NCBI RefSeq assembly: GCF_011682175.1
Contig: NZ_WHJG01000004.1
Location: 124,001 to 188,000, forward strand
DNA length: 64,000 bases
Direction of reading: 5' to 3'
Source of the DNA: Massilia frigida
Lineage (GTDB): Bacteria; Pseudomonadota; Gammaproteobacteria; Burkholderiales; Burkholderiaceae_D
A program made the position numbers and the translations under genes. Below, piece by piece: positions 50,241-60,500 of the stretch. A model generated the notes under the pieces. The model was given only the letters and a program-made list of their open reading frames with translations, did not search any database and had not been told where the DNA came from. Each line of letters starts with the position of its first letter. The first letter of the stretch is position 1.

Positions 50241-51080
50241 CTAGTCGAAGCCTCGCACCGGAAAGCTGGCGTCGCGCTGGATCCAGTTCTGCGGCGAGTA
50301 GACAGTCGCGCCATCGGTCGCATGCAGGGTGTAGGCATGGCGCGATACGGACGATCGGTTCGGCGCGCTGTAGTGCGGCAGCAGGCCGTGAAAACATACC
50401 AGGCTGCCGGCTGTCGCTTCGAGCGGCACGGCGGTGCTGTCGTCCGGCCATGGCATGGTGTCGAGCGTTTCCATTTTAATGGCGTCGCCGTGGCGCACGA
50501 AGCGCTCGCGCAGCGGGCCGCGGTGGCCGCCCGGTTCGACCCACAGGCAGCCGTTGTCGATGGTGGCGTCTTCCAGCGCGAACCAGAAGGTGGTCACGCT
50601 GATCGGCGTGGTCTCGAAAAAGGTCGCGTCCTGGTGCCAGCGTACTTCGCCGCCGATGCCGGGCTGCTTGAAGATGTACATCGATTGCCACACCTTGGGG
50701 TCGCCCAGGCCCAGGTCGCGCGCGACGGCGGCGAGGTTCGCATCGCGCGAGAAGGCGCCGAACACCGGATCGAGGTCGTGCAGCGCGTGGCCGATCTTGT
50801 TGATCGACAGGGCTTTTTCCTGGCGCAGCTGGCCGTCCGCGCCGAACGCTTCTTCTTCAAAAAAGCAGCGGATGGTGTTGTCCGAGCGCAGGAAATACGC
50901 GTCGGTGGCGGTGGTCTGGTCGCGCGTGGTGAAGATCGAGCGGCCCTGGCCTGGATCGAATTCGTTGACAATCTCGCCGGCGCGCCGGCGCAGCCGGGCG
51001 ATCTCGTCCATTGTCTTGAAGCCGGGGACGACGAGGTAGCCGTCGCGCTGGAACTGGTCGCGTTGTTCGGTGCTGAGCAT
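50241..51080 (-). CDS. PhyH-type 2OG-Fe(II) dioxygenase
   Basis: The 279-residue protein belongs to the phytanoyl-CoA dioxygenase family: N-terminal FQRDGYLVVPGF, iron-binding HxD in VRWHQDATFF, LWVEPGGHRGPL, distal His in LLPHYSAPNRS and an Arg that would hold 2-oxoglutarate. Bacterial members hydroxylate varied small molecules. The ATG at 51080 follows AGGAG; upstream in-frame starts run into the divergent promoter. A LysR gene lies head to head, which suggests substrate-induced control. Confidence 0.87.
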   Translation of the reverse strand: MLSTEQRDQFQRDGYLVVPGFKTMDEIARLRRRAGEIVNEFDPGQGRSIFTTRDQTTATDAYFLRSDNTIRCFFEEEAFGADGQLRQEKALSINKIGHALHDLDPVFGAFSRDANLAAVARDLGLGDPKVWQSMYIFKQPGIGGEVRWHQDATFFETTPISVTTFWFALEDATIDNGCLWVEPGGHRGPLRERFVRHGDAIKMETLDTMPWPDDSTAVPLEATAGSLVCFHGLLPHYSAPNRSSVSRHAYTLHATDGATVYSPQNWIQRDASFPVRGFD

Positions 51081-51152
51081 GGGGGTGGCTCCTGGCATGA
51101 GGGAAGCTGCCATTGTAGGGTTGGCGGCGCAGCCCCGCAATCGCCGTATCGG

Positions 51153-51180
51153 TTGACAGATTGTCGCCATCGGGTTGACA
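51153..51180. promoter_or_regulatory. LysR-type binding region between divergent genes
   Basis: GACA-GAT-TGTC (51155-51165) is an inverted repeat, and TTGACA occurs twice, at 51153-51158 and 51175-51180, 22 bp apart. The second lies only 10 bp before the lysR ATG. The arrangement suits a LysR regulator site that also represses its own gene. Confidence 0.55.
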
Positions 51181-51189
51181 ATCGGCCGC

Positions 51190-52119
51190 ATGGATCAATT
51201 GCGCGCAATGGAGATTTTCGTCGAGGTGGCGCGCCTGCGCAGCTTTTCGGCCGCCGGGCGCCGCCTGGGGCTGACGCGCGCCATGGTCAGCAAACATATC
51301 ATGCAGTTAGAAAGCAAGCTCGATGCGCGCCTGCTGCACCGTTCCACCCGCGAAGTGAGCCTGACCGACGCCGGCCACGCCTATCTGGCGCCGTGCCTGG
51401 CGACGCTGGAGCAGGCGCGCGAAGCGGCGCGCGCCATCAGCCCGGCCGGCGCCGAGCTGGCCGGGGCGTTGCGGATCCAGGCGCCGTCCGGTTTCGGCAG
51501 CGCGTGGCTGGCCGATGCGCTGGCGCGTTTCAACCTGCGCCACCCGCTGCTCACGCCATCGCTGTTCGTCGACGATGCGCTGCTCGACCCGATCCGCCAT
51601 GGCTTCGACCTGACCATCCGCGTGGGCGGCATCCCGGACAGCAGCGGGCTGGCCATGCGCCGCCTGGCGCCGTGCCGCGGGGTGCTGTGCGCCAGCCCCG
51701 ATTACCTGGCCCGCTGGGGCATGCCGCAAACACCGGAACAACTGCTCGATCACCAGTGCCTGCATTTCAGCCACCTGACCGATGGCACCAGCTGGCACTT
51801 CACGCGCGGGAGCGAGCGCCGCACGGTGCGCGTGAACGCCGGTTTCACCGCGAATAACGGGCTGGTGCTGCAGCAGGCGGCCGAGCGCGGACTGGGCATC
51901 GTCTACAACACCACTTTCCTGGCATGGCAAAAGCTGATCGATGGGACGCTGCTGCCGGTGCTGCCGGACTGGGAGCTGCCACTGAACGACCTGTCGGCCC
52001 TGTACCCGGCCAGCCGCCAGCTCTCGCCCAAGGTCAGGGCGCTGGTCGATTTCCTGGTGGAGGAGTACCGCGTGGCGCCGTGGGACCTGGCGCTGGCCCG
52101 CGCCGGCATCCTGGCTTGA
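51190..52119 (+). CDS. LysR-family transcriptional regulator
   Basis: The 309-residue protein has the N-terminal winged helix (MDQLRAMEIFVEVARLRSFSAAGRRLGLTRAMVSKHIMQLE) and a periplasmic-binding-like effector domain, in the CrgA/DsdC-like group often found in Burkholderiales. It is divergent from the oxygenase/isomerase pair and probably regulates it. The ATG at 51190 is followed directly by family sequence; no ribosome site is obvious. The stop abuts a convergent gene. Confidence 0.92.
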   Translation: MDQLRAMEIFVEVARLRSFSAAGRRLGLTRAMVSKHIMQLESKLDARLLHRSTREVSLTDAGHAYLAPCLATLEQAREAARAISPAGAELAGALRIQAPSGFGSAWLADALARFNLRHPLLTPSLFVDDALLDPIRHGFDLTIRVGGIPDSSGLAMRRLAPCRGVLCASPDYLARWGMPQTPEQLLDHQCLHFSHLTDGTSWHFTRGSERRTVRVNAGFTANNGLVLQQAAERGLGIVYNTTFLAWQKLIDGTLLPVLPDWELPLNDLSALYPASRQLSPKVRALVDFLVEEYRVAPWDLALARAGILA

Positions 52120-53184
52120 TCAGGCCTCGGCGCCGACCTGCCAGGCGCCATCCTTGTAGACCAATTCCTCGTCCAGATACACGGCTTCCGTCACCGCGAA
52201 GATGTCGACGTGGTAGCGCGCATCCTTGCGCTTGAAACCCGGCTTGGGATAGACGCCGTGCTTGGCCCCCAGCGACAGGTGGATGCCGCACATGCGTTCA
52301 TAGGTGCCGATGTCGTTGACGCGGCGCTCGCGGGTAAAGGCGCGGTTCATGCCGAAACCGAGTTCGCGCACCCATACTTCGCCTTCGTCCGCCCGGATGA
52401 TCTCCAGCAGGCGCGCGAATTCCGGCGTGGCGTCGACCGTATCGACCACGCGGCCACGTTCGATCACCAGCGTGATCGGGGTCTCGGGGCGGTTGACCAT
52501 GTAGGAGGTGTCGCCGAAGACGTGCACGCGTACGCGCCCGTTGACCGCTTCGAGGTCTTGCGCTTCGGTGAATACTTCGCCGATCGGGAACTGGCCGCCG
52601 ACGTTGTTCATGCCGCTGTAGTCGCCCACGTTCAGCTTGGCCGGCTCGAACGGCGAGGCGAATACCAGCGTCTCGCCGCCGCTGTGCACCACGCCGCCGG
52701 AGGCGGCATCGATGCGGCGCTTGAGCGCCTTGCCCACGCCGCGGTAATAGGCGCTGTCGTAGGCCAGTGATTCGATGTAGTGCTCGCCCTGCGCGCCCGG
52801 CATGCGCGACAGGTGCACGTGCTCGATCACTTTCAGGCCCAGCTTGAACAGCTCGACCCGGATGCGGAAGGCTTCGAGGCGGAAGTTGGTGGACTGGATC
52901 AGCACCACCAGGTCGTGCGCCGCCATGCCCTTGAAGGCGGCCAGCACCGCGTCGGCGGCGACCGTATCGAAGTCGATGAAGACGGCATCGGGCAGGTTGC
53001 GTCGATAGCCTTCGGTGAGCGCGCGCGCCAGGTCGCAGCGGCGGTCGACCACCACCAGCGCGCGCTGGGCCGGCCCGTGCTCGAACACGGTGGCGAGCAC
53101 CTCGTGCAGGTGGGCGGCGGCCGCGTCGACGGCGTGCGCGGGAATCTCGCCCCAGGGGGCGGCGGTCAGGTCAGGGGAGGTCAT
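52120..53184 (-). CDS. M29-like aminopeptidase / NicX-like metalloenzyme
   Basis: The 354-residue protein resembles the thermophilic aminopeptidase M29 superfamily, which also includes 2,5-dihydroxypyridine dioxygenase. Expected metal-site blocks are visible: GGQFPIGEVFTE, ELGFGMN, CGIHLSLG and YHVDIF. Which activity it has cannot be decided from sequence; it has no secretion signal. It is a single gene, convergent with lysR. Confidence 0.7.
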   Translation of the reverse strand: MTSPDLTAAPWGEIPAHAVDAAAAHLHEVLATVFEHGPAQRALVVVDRRCDLARALTEGYRRNLPDAVFIDFDTVAADAVLAAFKGMAAHDLVVLIQSTNFRLEAFRIRVELFKLGLKVIEHVHLSRMPGAQGEHYIESLAYDSAYYRGVGKALKRRIDAASGGVVHSGGETLVFASPFEPAKLNVGDYSGMNNVGGQFPIGEVFTEAQDLEAVNGRVRVHVFGDTSYMVNRPETPITLVIERGRVVDTVDATPEFARLLEIIRADEGEVWVRELGFGMNRAFTRERRVNDIGTYERMCGIHLSLGAKHGVYPKPGFKRKDARYHVDIFAVTEAVYLDEELVYKDGAWQVGAEA

Positions 53185-53382
53185 GGTGCGCTGCGAAGGT
53201 CTTGGATGACCGCCATTATACGTGGCGCGGCGGCATGGTTTTGCTTGGTAGCCACACTTCCTTGTCGAAGAAATAATGCTTTGTGTTATTTATTCCGATA
53301 ACCCAAGGGCATATGTTAACGTCAGTAAAACTACACGGTTCAAGGCCGGACCCCTCGATCTGACAAACCCAAGGAGATACAG

Positions 53383-53844
53383 ATGAAATCATTGTTCAAG
53401 CAATTGATGTTCGCGGTCTTTGCCTTCACCCTCGCCGGCGCCGCCAGCGCGCAGGATGCCAAGCGCGGTACCGCCGAGGAAGCGGTGGCCATGGTCAAGA
53501 AGGCCAGCGCCTACCTGAACGAGAACGGCCGCGACAAGGCGGTTGCCGCCTTCAACGACCCCAAGGGCGAATTCATCAAGGGCGATCTGTACGTCTTCAT
53601 GTTCACCTTCGACGGCACCGCGCTCGCGCACGGCCAGAATGCCAAGATGGTCGGCAAGAACCTGATCGACCTGAAGGCCGGCGAAGTCTATCCGATCCGC
53701 GAATTCATCAAGATCGCCAAGACTTCCGGCACGGGCTGGTTCGGCTACAAGTGGCCCAATTCGATCACCAAGGCCATGGAAGAGAAAAACACCTACATCG
53801 AGCGCAATGGCGAGGTGCTGATCGGCGTCGGCACCTACAAATAG
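53383..53844 (+). CDS. Secreted single-Cache-domain protein
   Basis: The 153-residue protein has a signal peptide (about 1-23, LMFAVFAFTLAGAASA) and one Cache_2-like domain (AVAMVKKASAYLNENGRDKAVAAFNDPKGEFIKGDLYVFMFTFDGTALAHGQN, VYPIREFIKIA). Free-standing periplasmic Cache proteins bind small ligands and may present them to a membrane partner. No kinase or chemoreceptor is adjacent. AAGGAGA precedes the ATG. Confidence 0.87.
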   Translation: MKSLFKQLMFAVFAFTLAGAASAQDAKRGTAEEAVAMVKKASAYLNENGRDKAVAAFNDPKGEFIKGDLYVFMFTFDGTALAHGQNAKMVGKNLIDLKAGEVYPIREFIKIAKTSGTGWFGYKWPNSITKAMEEKNTYIERNGEVLIGVGTYK

Positions 53845-53869
53845 ATGAACATTGCGCTGCGCCCCTGAA

Positions 53870-53899
53870 AACCGTCCTTGCCGCCAATGACGGTTTCTC
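53870..53899 (+). terminator. Terminator after the Cache gene
   Basis: AACCGTC (53870-53876) pairs with GACGGTT (53889-53895), followed by TCTCT; the T-tract is imperfect. Confidence 0.6.
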
Positions 53900-54037
53900 T
53901 CCAGGCATCCGGTCCCGCCCCCTGAAATACCGCGAAACGGTACCCGGTAAATAAACCGCGTAGCCAACCCGTTTGCGCTATGATTTGAAGAGCAACAACG
54001 GCCCGCTTTGACGGGCCGCGACTTCTTATACATATAT

Positions 54038-55537
54038 ATGGCGGCAAGCGACATGGTACACCGATGGGAAACGCCCGGCAGCGTCTGGCTGGAAGATGAA
54101 CACACGGCGCAGTTTGAACTGGCGTCGAGCGAAGGATTGGGCCGCGTCGAGCGCGAAGCCCAGTCGCGCGGCCGGCTTCCCGACATCGCCCATCTGCTCG
54201 GCGCCTCGCTGCCACTATCGTGCGACTGCTCGCCCATCTATCCCGAAGGTTTCGCGTTTTGCCCCACCTGCGGCGCACCGCTCGACAAGCTGGCCGGGCG
54301 CACCAGGACCCCGCCCGACTGGTGGGGGCCGTGGTCCGACCGCCTGCTGCCGCGCCATGTACCGCATGGCTTGAGCGTGACCGCGCTGGCGCTGGGCGAC
54401 AGTCTCGAAGACCGTCCCGCCGCGCCGGCCCCGGGCCGCCCTGACCGCAGCATGCCGGCCCCGCCGAATGCGCATTGCGTGTTCGCGGCCGGCACCTTCG
54501 GCTTTTCGGCGCAGCGCCTGATCGCGCTGGCCCATGCCCGCAACGTGCTGCAATATTGGGACCCGCTCGGCGCGGCCTGGCATGTCATGGCGGCCGAAGA
54601 CAATACGGCCGACCTGACTTTCAGCGCCCCGGCCTCGTCCTACGCCTGGCTGCCGGAGCCTGACCCGCTGCGCGGCGAAGTGGGGCTGGTGCCGACCGAC
54701 CGCGGCCTGCGCCGCCTGTTCATCGATCCGGTCAGCGAAACCTGGCGCACCGAATCGGTGTTCGATGGCCGCCTTGCCAGCGCGCCCGGCGCCATGCGCC
54801 GCCACCTGGCTTGCCTGGTCAACGGCGACCAGGGCGTGCGCCTGTGGAGCGCGCACAGCGACATGAGCAATGAAGTCGTCTACGAATGCGATGCCCCGGC
54901 CGGCCACTGGGAGCGTCCGCTCGGCTACGACGGCAAGCTGTTCTGGCTGCACGCCCAGGGCCAGATGGTGTGGCAGCCGGACGCCCCGCCGCAATGGATC
55001 GCCTGGCCGGCCGGATGGTCGCCGCGCCTGCAGTTCGGCGGCCCCACGCAAAGCCGCGATGGCCGCCTGTGGCTGATCGGCCATGACGGCCAGGCTTACT
55101 CCTTCCTCGAACTGGGCAGGGCCGACGGCCAGCTCGAAGCGCTGTCCGGCGCGCGCCTGGGCTTTGCCAGCCTGCTGTTCCGGCGCGGCCATGCGGTGGT
55201 GGGCGAGCCGTGGGGACAGGAACACGTCGAAGATCCGCACGACGACGACGCCATGGTGCTGCCGCTGCTGCGCGGCTTCAATAACAACCGCAGCCAGCCG
55301 AGTGGGCTGGTGCTGCGCTTCCACCAGTACACCGGCATGGCCGAAGATGCGCTGGCCGGGCGCATCCTCCCGCGCACCACGGTCGAATGGATCGGCAAGC
55401 GCAACGTGATCCTCGACGATATCGCGCGCCTGGCGCGCCCGCTCGAATGCGTACCCTTCGTGTACGACAACTGCCTGTGGCTGCACCATCCGGACTGGAA
55501 CCAGGTGCGCGGCTGGCATCTGGACGCACTGCCGTGA
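54038..55537 (+). CDS. Zinc-ribbon, propeller-like protein, first gene of tubulin-like operon
   Basis: The protein (499 residues from the ATG at 54038) has a zinc ribbon near residues 60-85 (CDCSPIYPEGFAFCPTCGAP). The rest (about 130-490) is made of Trp/Gly-rich blocks of about 50 residues (VLQYWDPLGAAWHVMAAE, GVRLWSAHSD, LFWLHAQGQMVWQPDAPPQWIAW, GRLWLIGHDGQAYSFLE) that read like beta-propeller blades. No catalytic motif is seen. Start choice is uncertain; no strong ribosome site exists for any candidate. The stop overlaps the next start (GTGA). A GGCCCG/CGGGCC hairpin lies upstream at 54000-54017. Confidence 0.75.
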   Translation: MAASDMVHRWETPGSVWLEDEHTAQFELASSEGLGRVEREAQSRGRLPDIAHLLGASLPLSCDCSPIYPEGFAFCPTCGAPLDKLAGRTRTPPDWWGPWSDRLLPRHVPHGLSVTALALGDSLEDRPAAPAPGRPDRSMPAPPNAHCVFAAGTFGFSAQRLIALAHARNVLQYWDPLGAAWHVMAAEDNTADLTFSAPASSYAWLPEPDPLRGEVGLVPTDRGLRRLFIDPVSETWRTESVFDGRLASAPGAMRRHLACLVNGDQGVRLWSAHSDMSNEVVYECDAPAGHWERPLGYDGKLFWLHAQGQMVWQPDAPPQWIAWPAGWSPRLQFGGPTQSRDGRLWLIGHDGQAYSFLELGRADGQLEALSGARLGFASLLFRRGHAVVGEPWGQEHVEDPHDDDAMVLPLLRGFNNNRSQPSGLVLRFHQYTGMAEDALAGRILPRTTVEWIGKRNVILDDIARLARPLECVPFVYDNCLWLHHPDWNQVRGWHLDALP

Positions 55538-57024
55538 GCCGGTCGCTGCCGCGCCTCGCCGCCAGCGCCGCGCTGCTGTGCGCCGGCGCGCCCGCGCTGG
55601 CCGGCTCGCACGTATTCCTGGTCCAGAACTCTGGCTGGATGGAGCCGTTCTATACCGATCCGGCCTCGCCCTTCAAGCCGCTGGTGGCCGAAATCGTCAT
55701 GGCCGCCACCCGCCCGGGCGACCCGATGGTGCTGGCCGCGTTCAACCAGTCCTTGCCCGGCGCACCGTCGCCGAAGGCGCTGCTGTCGCTCACAGTCGAC
55801 CCTGTGCCCACGCGGCGCCAGGTGGTCACGGCGCTGTCCGCGCTCGCGGTGGCGCACAAGCCGGGCAGCACGGCGCTGGCCGATACCGATCTCAATGAAG
55901 CCGTCAGTTCCGCCATCGGCACGGCGCTGGGTGGCAAAGCGGGTCTGGTGTGGCTGTTCACGAACAACCGCAACAGCCCGAACAACGACCAGGCGACGGC
56001 GCTGCGCAACCGCGATTTTTACCAGTTGATCCACCGCGGCGGCGCGATCAGCAAGGCGCTCGCCTTTCCGCTGCAAATGCCGGTGCAGGGCGCGCAGTAT
56101 CGCGCCAATGGCTTGATGGTGTACGTGTTCGCGGTAGGCGGCGAGGGCGCGCGCGAGCTCGATGCGCTGCTGGCGTCCGGGCGCCTGCAACAGGTCATCA
56201 CGGAACCGGCCGCGCGCCTCAAGCCGCTCGACCGCGACACCGTGCGCCTGGTGCCGCGCAAGGTCAGCGACGCGCCGGGCGTATCGTTTTCGATGGCACC
56301 CAATGGCGTGCTGCATGCGGACGTGGATGCCGAAGCGCGCAGCCCCAGCGCGAAGATCGAGTGGAATCTGGAAAATACCATGTACCCGTACACCATCGCC
56401 AGCGCCACCCTCGGTGCGCGCTCGCTGCTGGGCGGGGAGAACCACCCGATCGAACTGGCCGGCACCCAGGTCAGCAAGCTCGCACCGGGCAAAAGCGCGC
56501 CGCTGGCCTCGACCATGCGGCTGCCGGTGGGCCAGCTGCCGGGCAAGTGGTCGATGCAGGCCGTGACCTCGGCCGGTTCGGCCTACGTGCTGCCGGGACG
56601 GATCGAGCTGCAACTGAGCGGCCAGCGCCTGGAACTGTCGCAAGCCTTCCGCCAGCGCATGGCCACCCTGTTCCCGGGCGACCCGCTGCCCGACATCTTC
56701 ACGCCGCCGGCGCAGATCGACGGCTCCACCGCCGTGCTGCCGATCGAAGTACGGGTGCATTACGGCGTCGGGCCGCTGGTGGCGCTGATCGGCGCCGCGC
56801 TGGCGCTGCTGGGCGCGGCCGGCGCCGCCGTGCTGGCCATGGCGCGCCCGCGCAAGGCGTACGTGACGGTGGAGGATGAATTGCGTACCCTGCACGCGCG
56901 CGCCGGTAGCACCCAGCCGATCTACGACAAGGCGGGCAACAAGGTGGCGCAACTGAAAACCACGCTGTTCGGCCACCAGCTGATCGACCTGCGCGAAGGC
57001 GCCCAGGTCCGGCTGGGCCGCTGA
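55534..57024 (+). CDS. vWA-like membrane protein with degenerate MIDAS
   Basis: The 496-residue protein has a signal peptide (about 1-23), then a von Willebrand A-like domain (about 24-220). The usual DxSxS is replaced by VFLVQNSGWMEPF, while the later Thr/Asp positions appear as ALADTDLNEAV and VWLFTNNRNSPNN. Metal binding may therefore be altered. A beta-rich middle (about 250-400) follows, then a membrane helix (about 415-440, VALIGAALALLGAAGAAVLAM) and a cytoplasmic tail of about 55 residues. The bulk is thus outside and the tail could meet the tubulin-like protein. The GTG start overlaps the upstream stop. Confidence 0.78.
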   Translation: MSRSLPRLAASAALLCAGAPALAGSHVFLVQNSGWMEPFYTDPASPFKPLVAEIVMAATRPGDPMVLAAFNQSLPGAPSPKALLSLTVDPVPTRRQVVTALSALAVAHKPGSTALADTDLNEAVSSAIGTALGGKAGLVWLFTNNRNSPNNDQATALRNRDFYQLIHRGGAISKALAFPLQMPVQGAQYRANGLMVYVFAVGGEGARELDALLASGRLQQVITEPAARLKPLDRDTVRLVPRKVSDAPGVSFSMAPNGVLHADVDAEARSPSAKIEWNLENTMYPYTIASATLGARSLLGGENHPIELAGTQVSKLAPGKSAPLASTMRLPVGQLPGKWSMQAVTSAGSAYVLPGRIELQLSGQRLELSQAFRQRMATLFPGDPLPDIFTPPAQIDGSTAVLPIEVRVHYGVGPLVALIGAALALLGAAGAAVLAMARPRKAYVTVEDELRTLHARAGSTQPIYDKAGNKVAQLKTTLFGHQLIDLREGAQVRLGR

Positions 57025-57052
57025 TCCATCTATTCATATTAGGACCATCTTC

Positions 57053-57505
57053 ATGCAAAATCCCAAGGACCCCGCAAGCGCACCCGCCGATCCCGGCTTC
57101 CGGCTGCCCAGTGCGGCCAGTGCGCCCGCCGTCGGACCGTTCAAGGGCGGCGCGAACGGCGGCACCTCGCCGCTGCCGATCGACATTGTCCCGGTCGAGG
57201 GCATGCCGGTGACCGATACCTCCACGCGCGACCTGGCCATCGGCGGTGCCGTGTTCCTGGTGCTGCTGATCGGTTTTTTCTTCGTGCGTAACGCCTACGT
57301 GCACCACCTGGTGGTCAAGCGCGTGGCGCCGTCGTCGGCCGGCAGCGCCGGCTGGCTGATGTTCGTCGGCCTGTCGCTGGTGAGCGCGGCGGGGGTACTG
57401 GCGGTCATCAACCCGGGCAAATTCCTGACCATGGCCGTGACCGCGACGCTGGTGCTGATTGGCCTGATCGCCATCATCGCCGCCCTGTTCGTCGGACGGC
57501 GCTGA
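57053..57505 (+). CDS. Small multi-span membrane protein of tubulin-like operon
   Basis: The 150-residue protein has a Pro/Ala/Gly-rich N-terminus (about 1-60) and three hydrophobic segments (about 62-81 with FLVLLIGFFFV, 99-119 and 125-147). Nothing identifies a family. It lies between the vWA-like and tubulin-like genes with gaps of 28 and 24 nt, so it is probably a membrane partner in the same complex. Confidence 0.75.
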   Translation: MQNPKDPASAPADPGFRLPSAASAPAVGPFKGGANGGTSPLPIDIVPVEGMPVTDTSTRDLAIGGAVFLVLLIGFFFVRNAYVHHLVVKRVAPSSAGSAGWLMFVGLSLVSAAGVLAVINPGKFLTMAVTATLVLIGLIAIIAALFVGRR

Positions 57506-57529
57506 ATCAACCACTGAAAGAGATTTGAC

Positions 57530-60500
57530 ATGGCAGAATTTCCCAACACCGGCGGCGCCAAGGCGGAACTGAAGGTCGACCTGCGGCCCACGCTGTTCAT
57601 CGGCGCCGGCGGCACCGGCATGGAAGTGATGCTGCGGATTCGCCGCCGCATCCTGTCGGAAGTATGGAACCGCCACAATCCGACCCGGGTCGAATCGATC
57701 GCGCAGTTTCCGGTCGCGCGCTTCCTGCACTTCGACCTCGATAACAACGCCATCATCGACGAGGGCAAATCGCAGCGCACCGACCCATTGTACGAACTGG
57801 TCAAGCTGGCCGACGACGAGCGCCTGGTCGAGCCGCTCGACCTGCCCCAGTACCACGAATCGGACGACAGCCTGGCGCGTTTCCCGCTGATCGAAAACTG
57901 GATGCCGCTGCGCCCCAAGAAACTGCGCTCGCTCGGGATCGACCCGTCCAAGGGCGCGGGCCAGATCCGCGCGCTGGCGCGACTGTACCTGTTCGACAAA
58001 TATCCCAAGCTGCGCGGGCGGATCAAAGGCGCGCTGAATTTCTTGAGCAGCAATGCCGGTAACGAGCGCAAGGAAACCTACCAGCGTCTCGGCCTGCAAG
58101 TCGATACGTCCAAGTTCCGCATCGTCGTCATCGCCTCCTGCGCCGGTGGCACGGGCGCCGGCAGCGCCATCGACCTTGGCTGGATTTCCAAGGCCATCGC
58201 GCGCCAGGAAGTGTCCGACAACCAGGTCGACCTGGTGATGTTCATGCCGTCCGGTTTCGCCAAGGCCAACAAGGAGCGCACCGAGGCCAATGCCTACGCG
58301 ACCCTGATGGAGCTGGAAACCACCATGCGCGACATGAACGCGCAAGTACGCTGGGCCGAGCCGGACAGCCTGGTGGGCAAGGGCGCACCGTTCGACGATG
58401 TGTATTTCGTCGACACCGCCAACCTGGCCAACAAGGCGACCGGCGACGTCAAGGATATCTACCAGATGGTGGCCGACACCCTGTTCGAGGACTTCGCCTC
58501 GGCCGATTTTGCCAACCGCAAGCGCTCGATCGCGGTCAACCAGCAGCAGCACAAGCTCGGGCCCTTCAATCCACGCGTGCCGGAACAGCGCTTCGGCGAC
58601 ATGCGCCTGTCGTACTCGAAGGTGTATTCGGCTTTCGGCCAGGCGGTGCTCGACACCCAGCAAAGCCTGCGCGACGATATCCGCGCCTACGAACTGGCCG
58701 CGCTGATGGTCAAGGCCTTCTTTGGCCTGATGGGGACTGACGGCGTGGCCGCGCGCCGCGCGGGCGACCAGGAACGCGACATCTTCATGCGCGAGCAGAT
58801 GGCGATGAGCGAGCATCCGTTCGACGAATTCCCCGACTTCAAAAAGGGCACGGTGGACCTGACGCCGTTCCAGGAATACGCGCTGACCGACCAGCTGCTG
58901 ATGGACAAGGACCAGCGCTCGCTGCTGGAGCGGGTCGAAAGCAAGGTGCAGCTGGAAATCGACCGCATCATGGGTTCCTACGACCTGGGCGTGTGGCGCG
59001 AAAAAGTGGCAGAGCTATTGCCGCACCTGGAGCGCGACGCCATCCGCGAAGCCGGCGCCACCGCCGAAACGAGCGAAGACCGCATCAAGCGCCACACGGT
59101 CGAACTGACCACGCGCCTCAAGGGCCGGGCGCGCACCCAGTTGTACGCGCTGCTGGACGACCGCAAGCAGGGCGGCCTGGAATTCGTGCTCTCGCTGCTG
59201 GAACAGATCAAGGCGCGCCTGCTGCAGCGCGACCTGGGCAACGCCGAACGCAATGGCAAGCGCTATCGCGACATCCGCGATGCACTGCGCACGCGCCAGG
59301 TCGAGGAGTCGCTGGGCAACCTGTCGCAGGCGGCCAGCCGCCTGTTCGGCAAGGATGTCCAGTCGCGCGAAGTGATGGCTCACCTCAAGCGCGACATTGC
59401 CGACTACCTGCGCTTTCACATGCTGGCAGTGGCGGCCGGCCAGTCGATCGAAGTGATGCGCGCCATGTCGGCCTGGCTGGGCGACCCGCAAAGCACCGAC
59501 GAACAGGGGCAGCCCGTATGGAGCGGCATCGCCGGCGAATTCCAGGAGGGCCGCCGCTGCGTGCAGGCCATGCTGGGCGCGGTCGACCAGCGCATCGACC
59601 AGCTGCGTGCCGACGCGCGCCACGAACACGCCACCTGCATCAAGCTGGCCAGCGATGTCTTGCCCGATCCGGTGGCCTTGAGCGGCGACATCCATGCCTG
59701 GAGCGAGGAAGTGCTGCTCGAATTCGGCGGCTCCGCGCGCCTGTTCCCGCAACTGGGCGATGAAAAACTGCGCGCCAGCCTGCTGCTCAAGCTGTTCCGC
59801 CGGGCCCAGACCCAGCTCACCGTGCAGGAGGCGGGCGACGCCGAACCCGTCGATCCGCTGCTCGAACGCCTTAACGCCATGTCGCCCCAGGAGCGCCAGC
59901 GCATCTTCAACGAGTGGCTTAAAAGCGCCATGCCGTGGATGAATGCGCGCTTTTCCGCCGAGTTCACGCCCAAGGCCGACCAGTTCAAGTGCTTTATCGG
60001 CGTGGGCGACGTCAATGCCTGGCGCAAGATGGAAACCGAAATCCGCGCCGCCGTGCCGGCCGGTTCCTTCCATGGCGACCTGGTCTCGGTGGTCAACACC
60101 GGCATTAACGGCAAGGCCGTGTGCTATATCGAGCTGTCCGGGTTCCCGATGACGGTGCTGCGCGGCCTGCCGACCTGGCGCACCTCGTACCAGATCGAGA
60201 ATCCCAAGATTCCGACCCACCTGCATTTCGACGCGACGCGCTTCCGGCATCCGATTTCGCCATCGATGGATGAACTGAACCGCCTGGCCGACGATTACGA
60301 GTGGTTCTTGCAGGCCAACGCGCTCGGCGTCATCCGCCGCAAGGGCGACCTGGCCGACCGCGAAGCGTCGTTCCAGCCGCGCGGGCAGTACCTGTTCGAG
60401 GTCGAGCCGGGGTCCGGCGAGTGGCTCCAGATCGGCAACGAGTTTGCGATCCGCTCCAACGGCTTGCCGCCGTTCTACCGCGAACAGGTGATCGCCGCCG

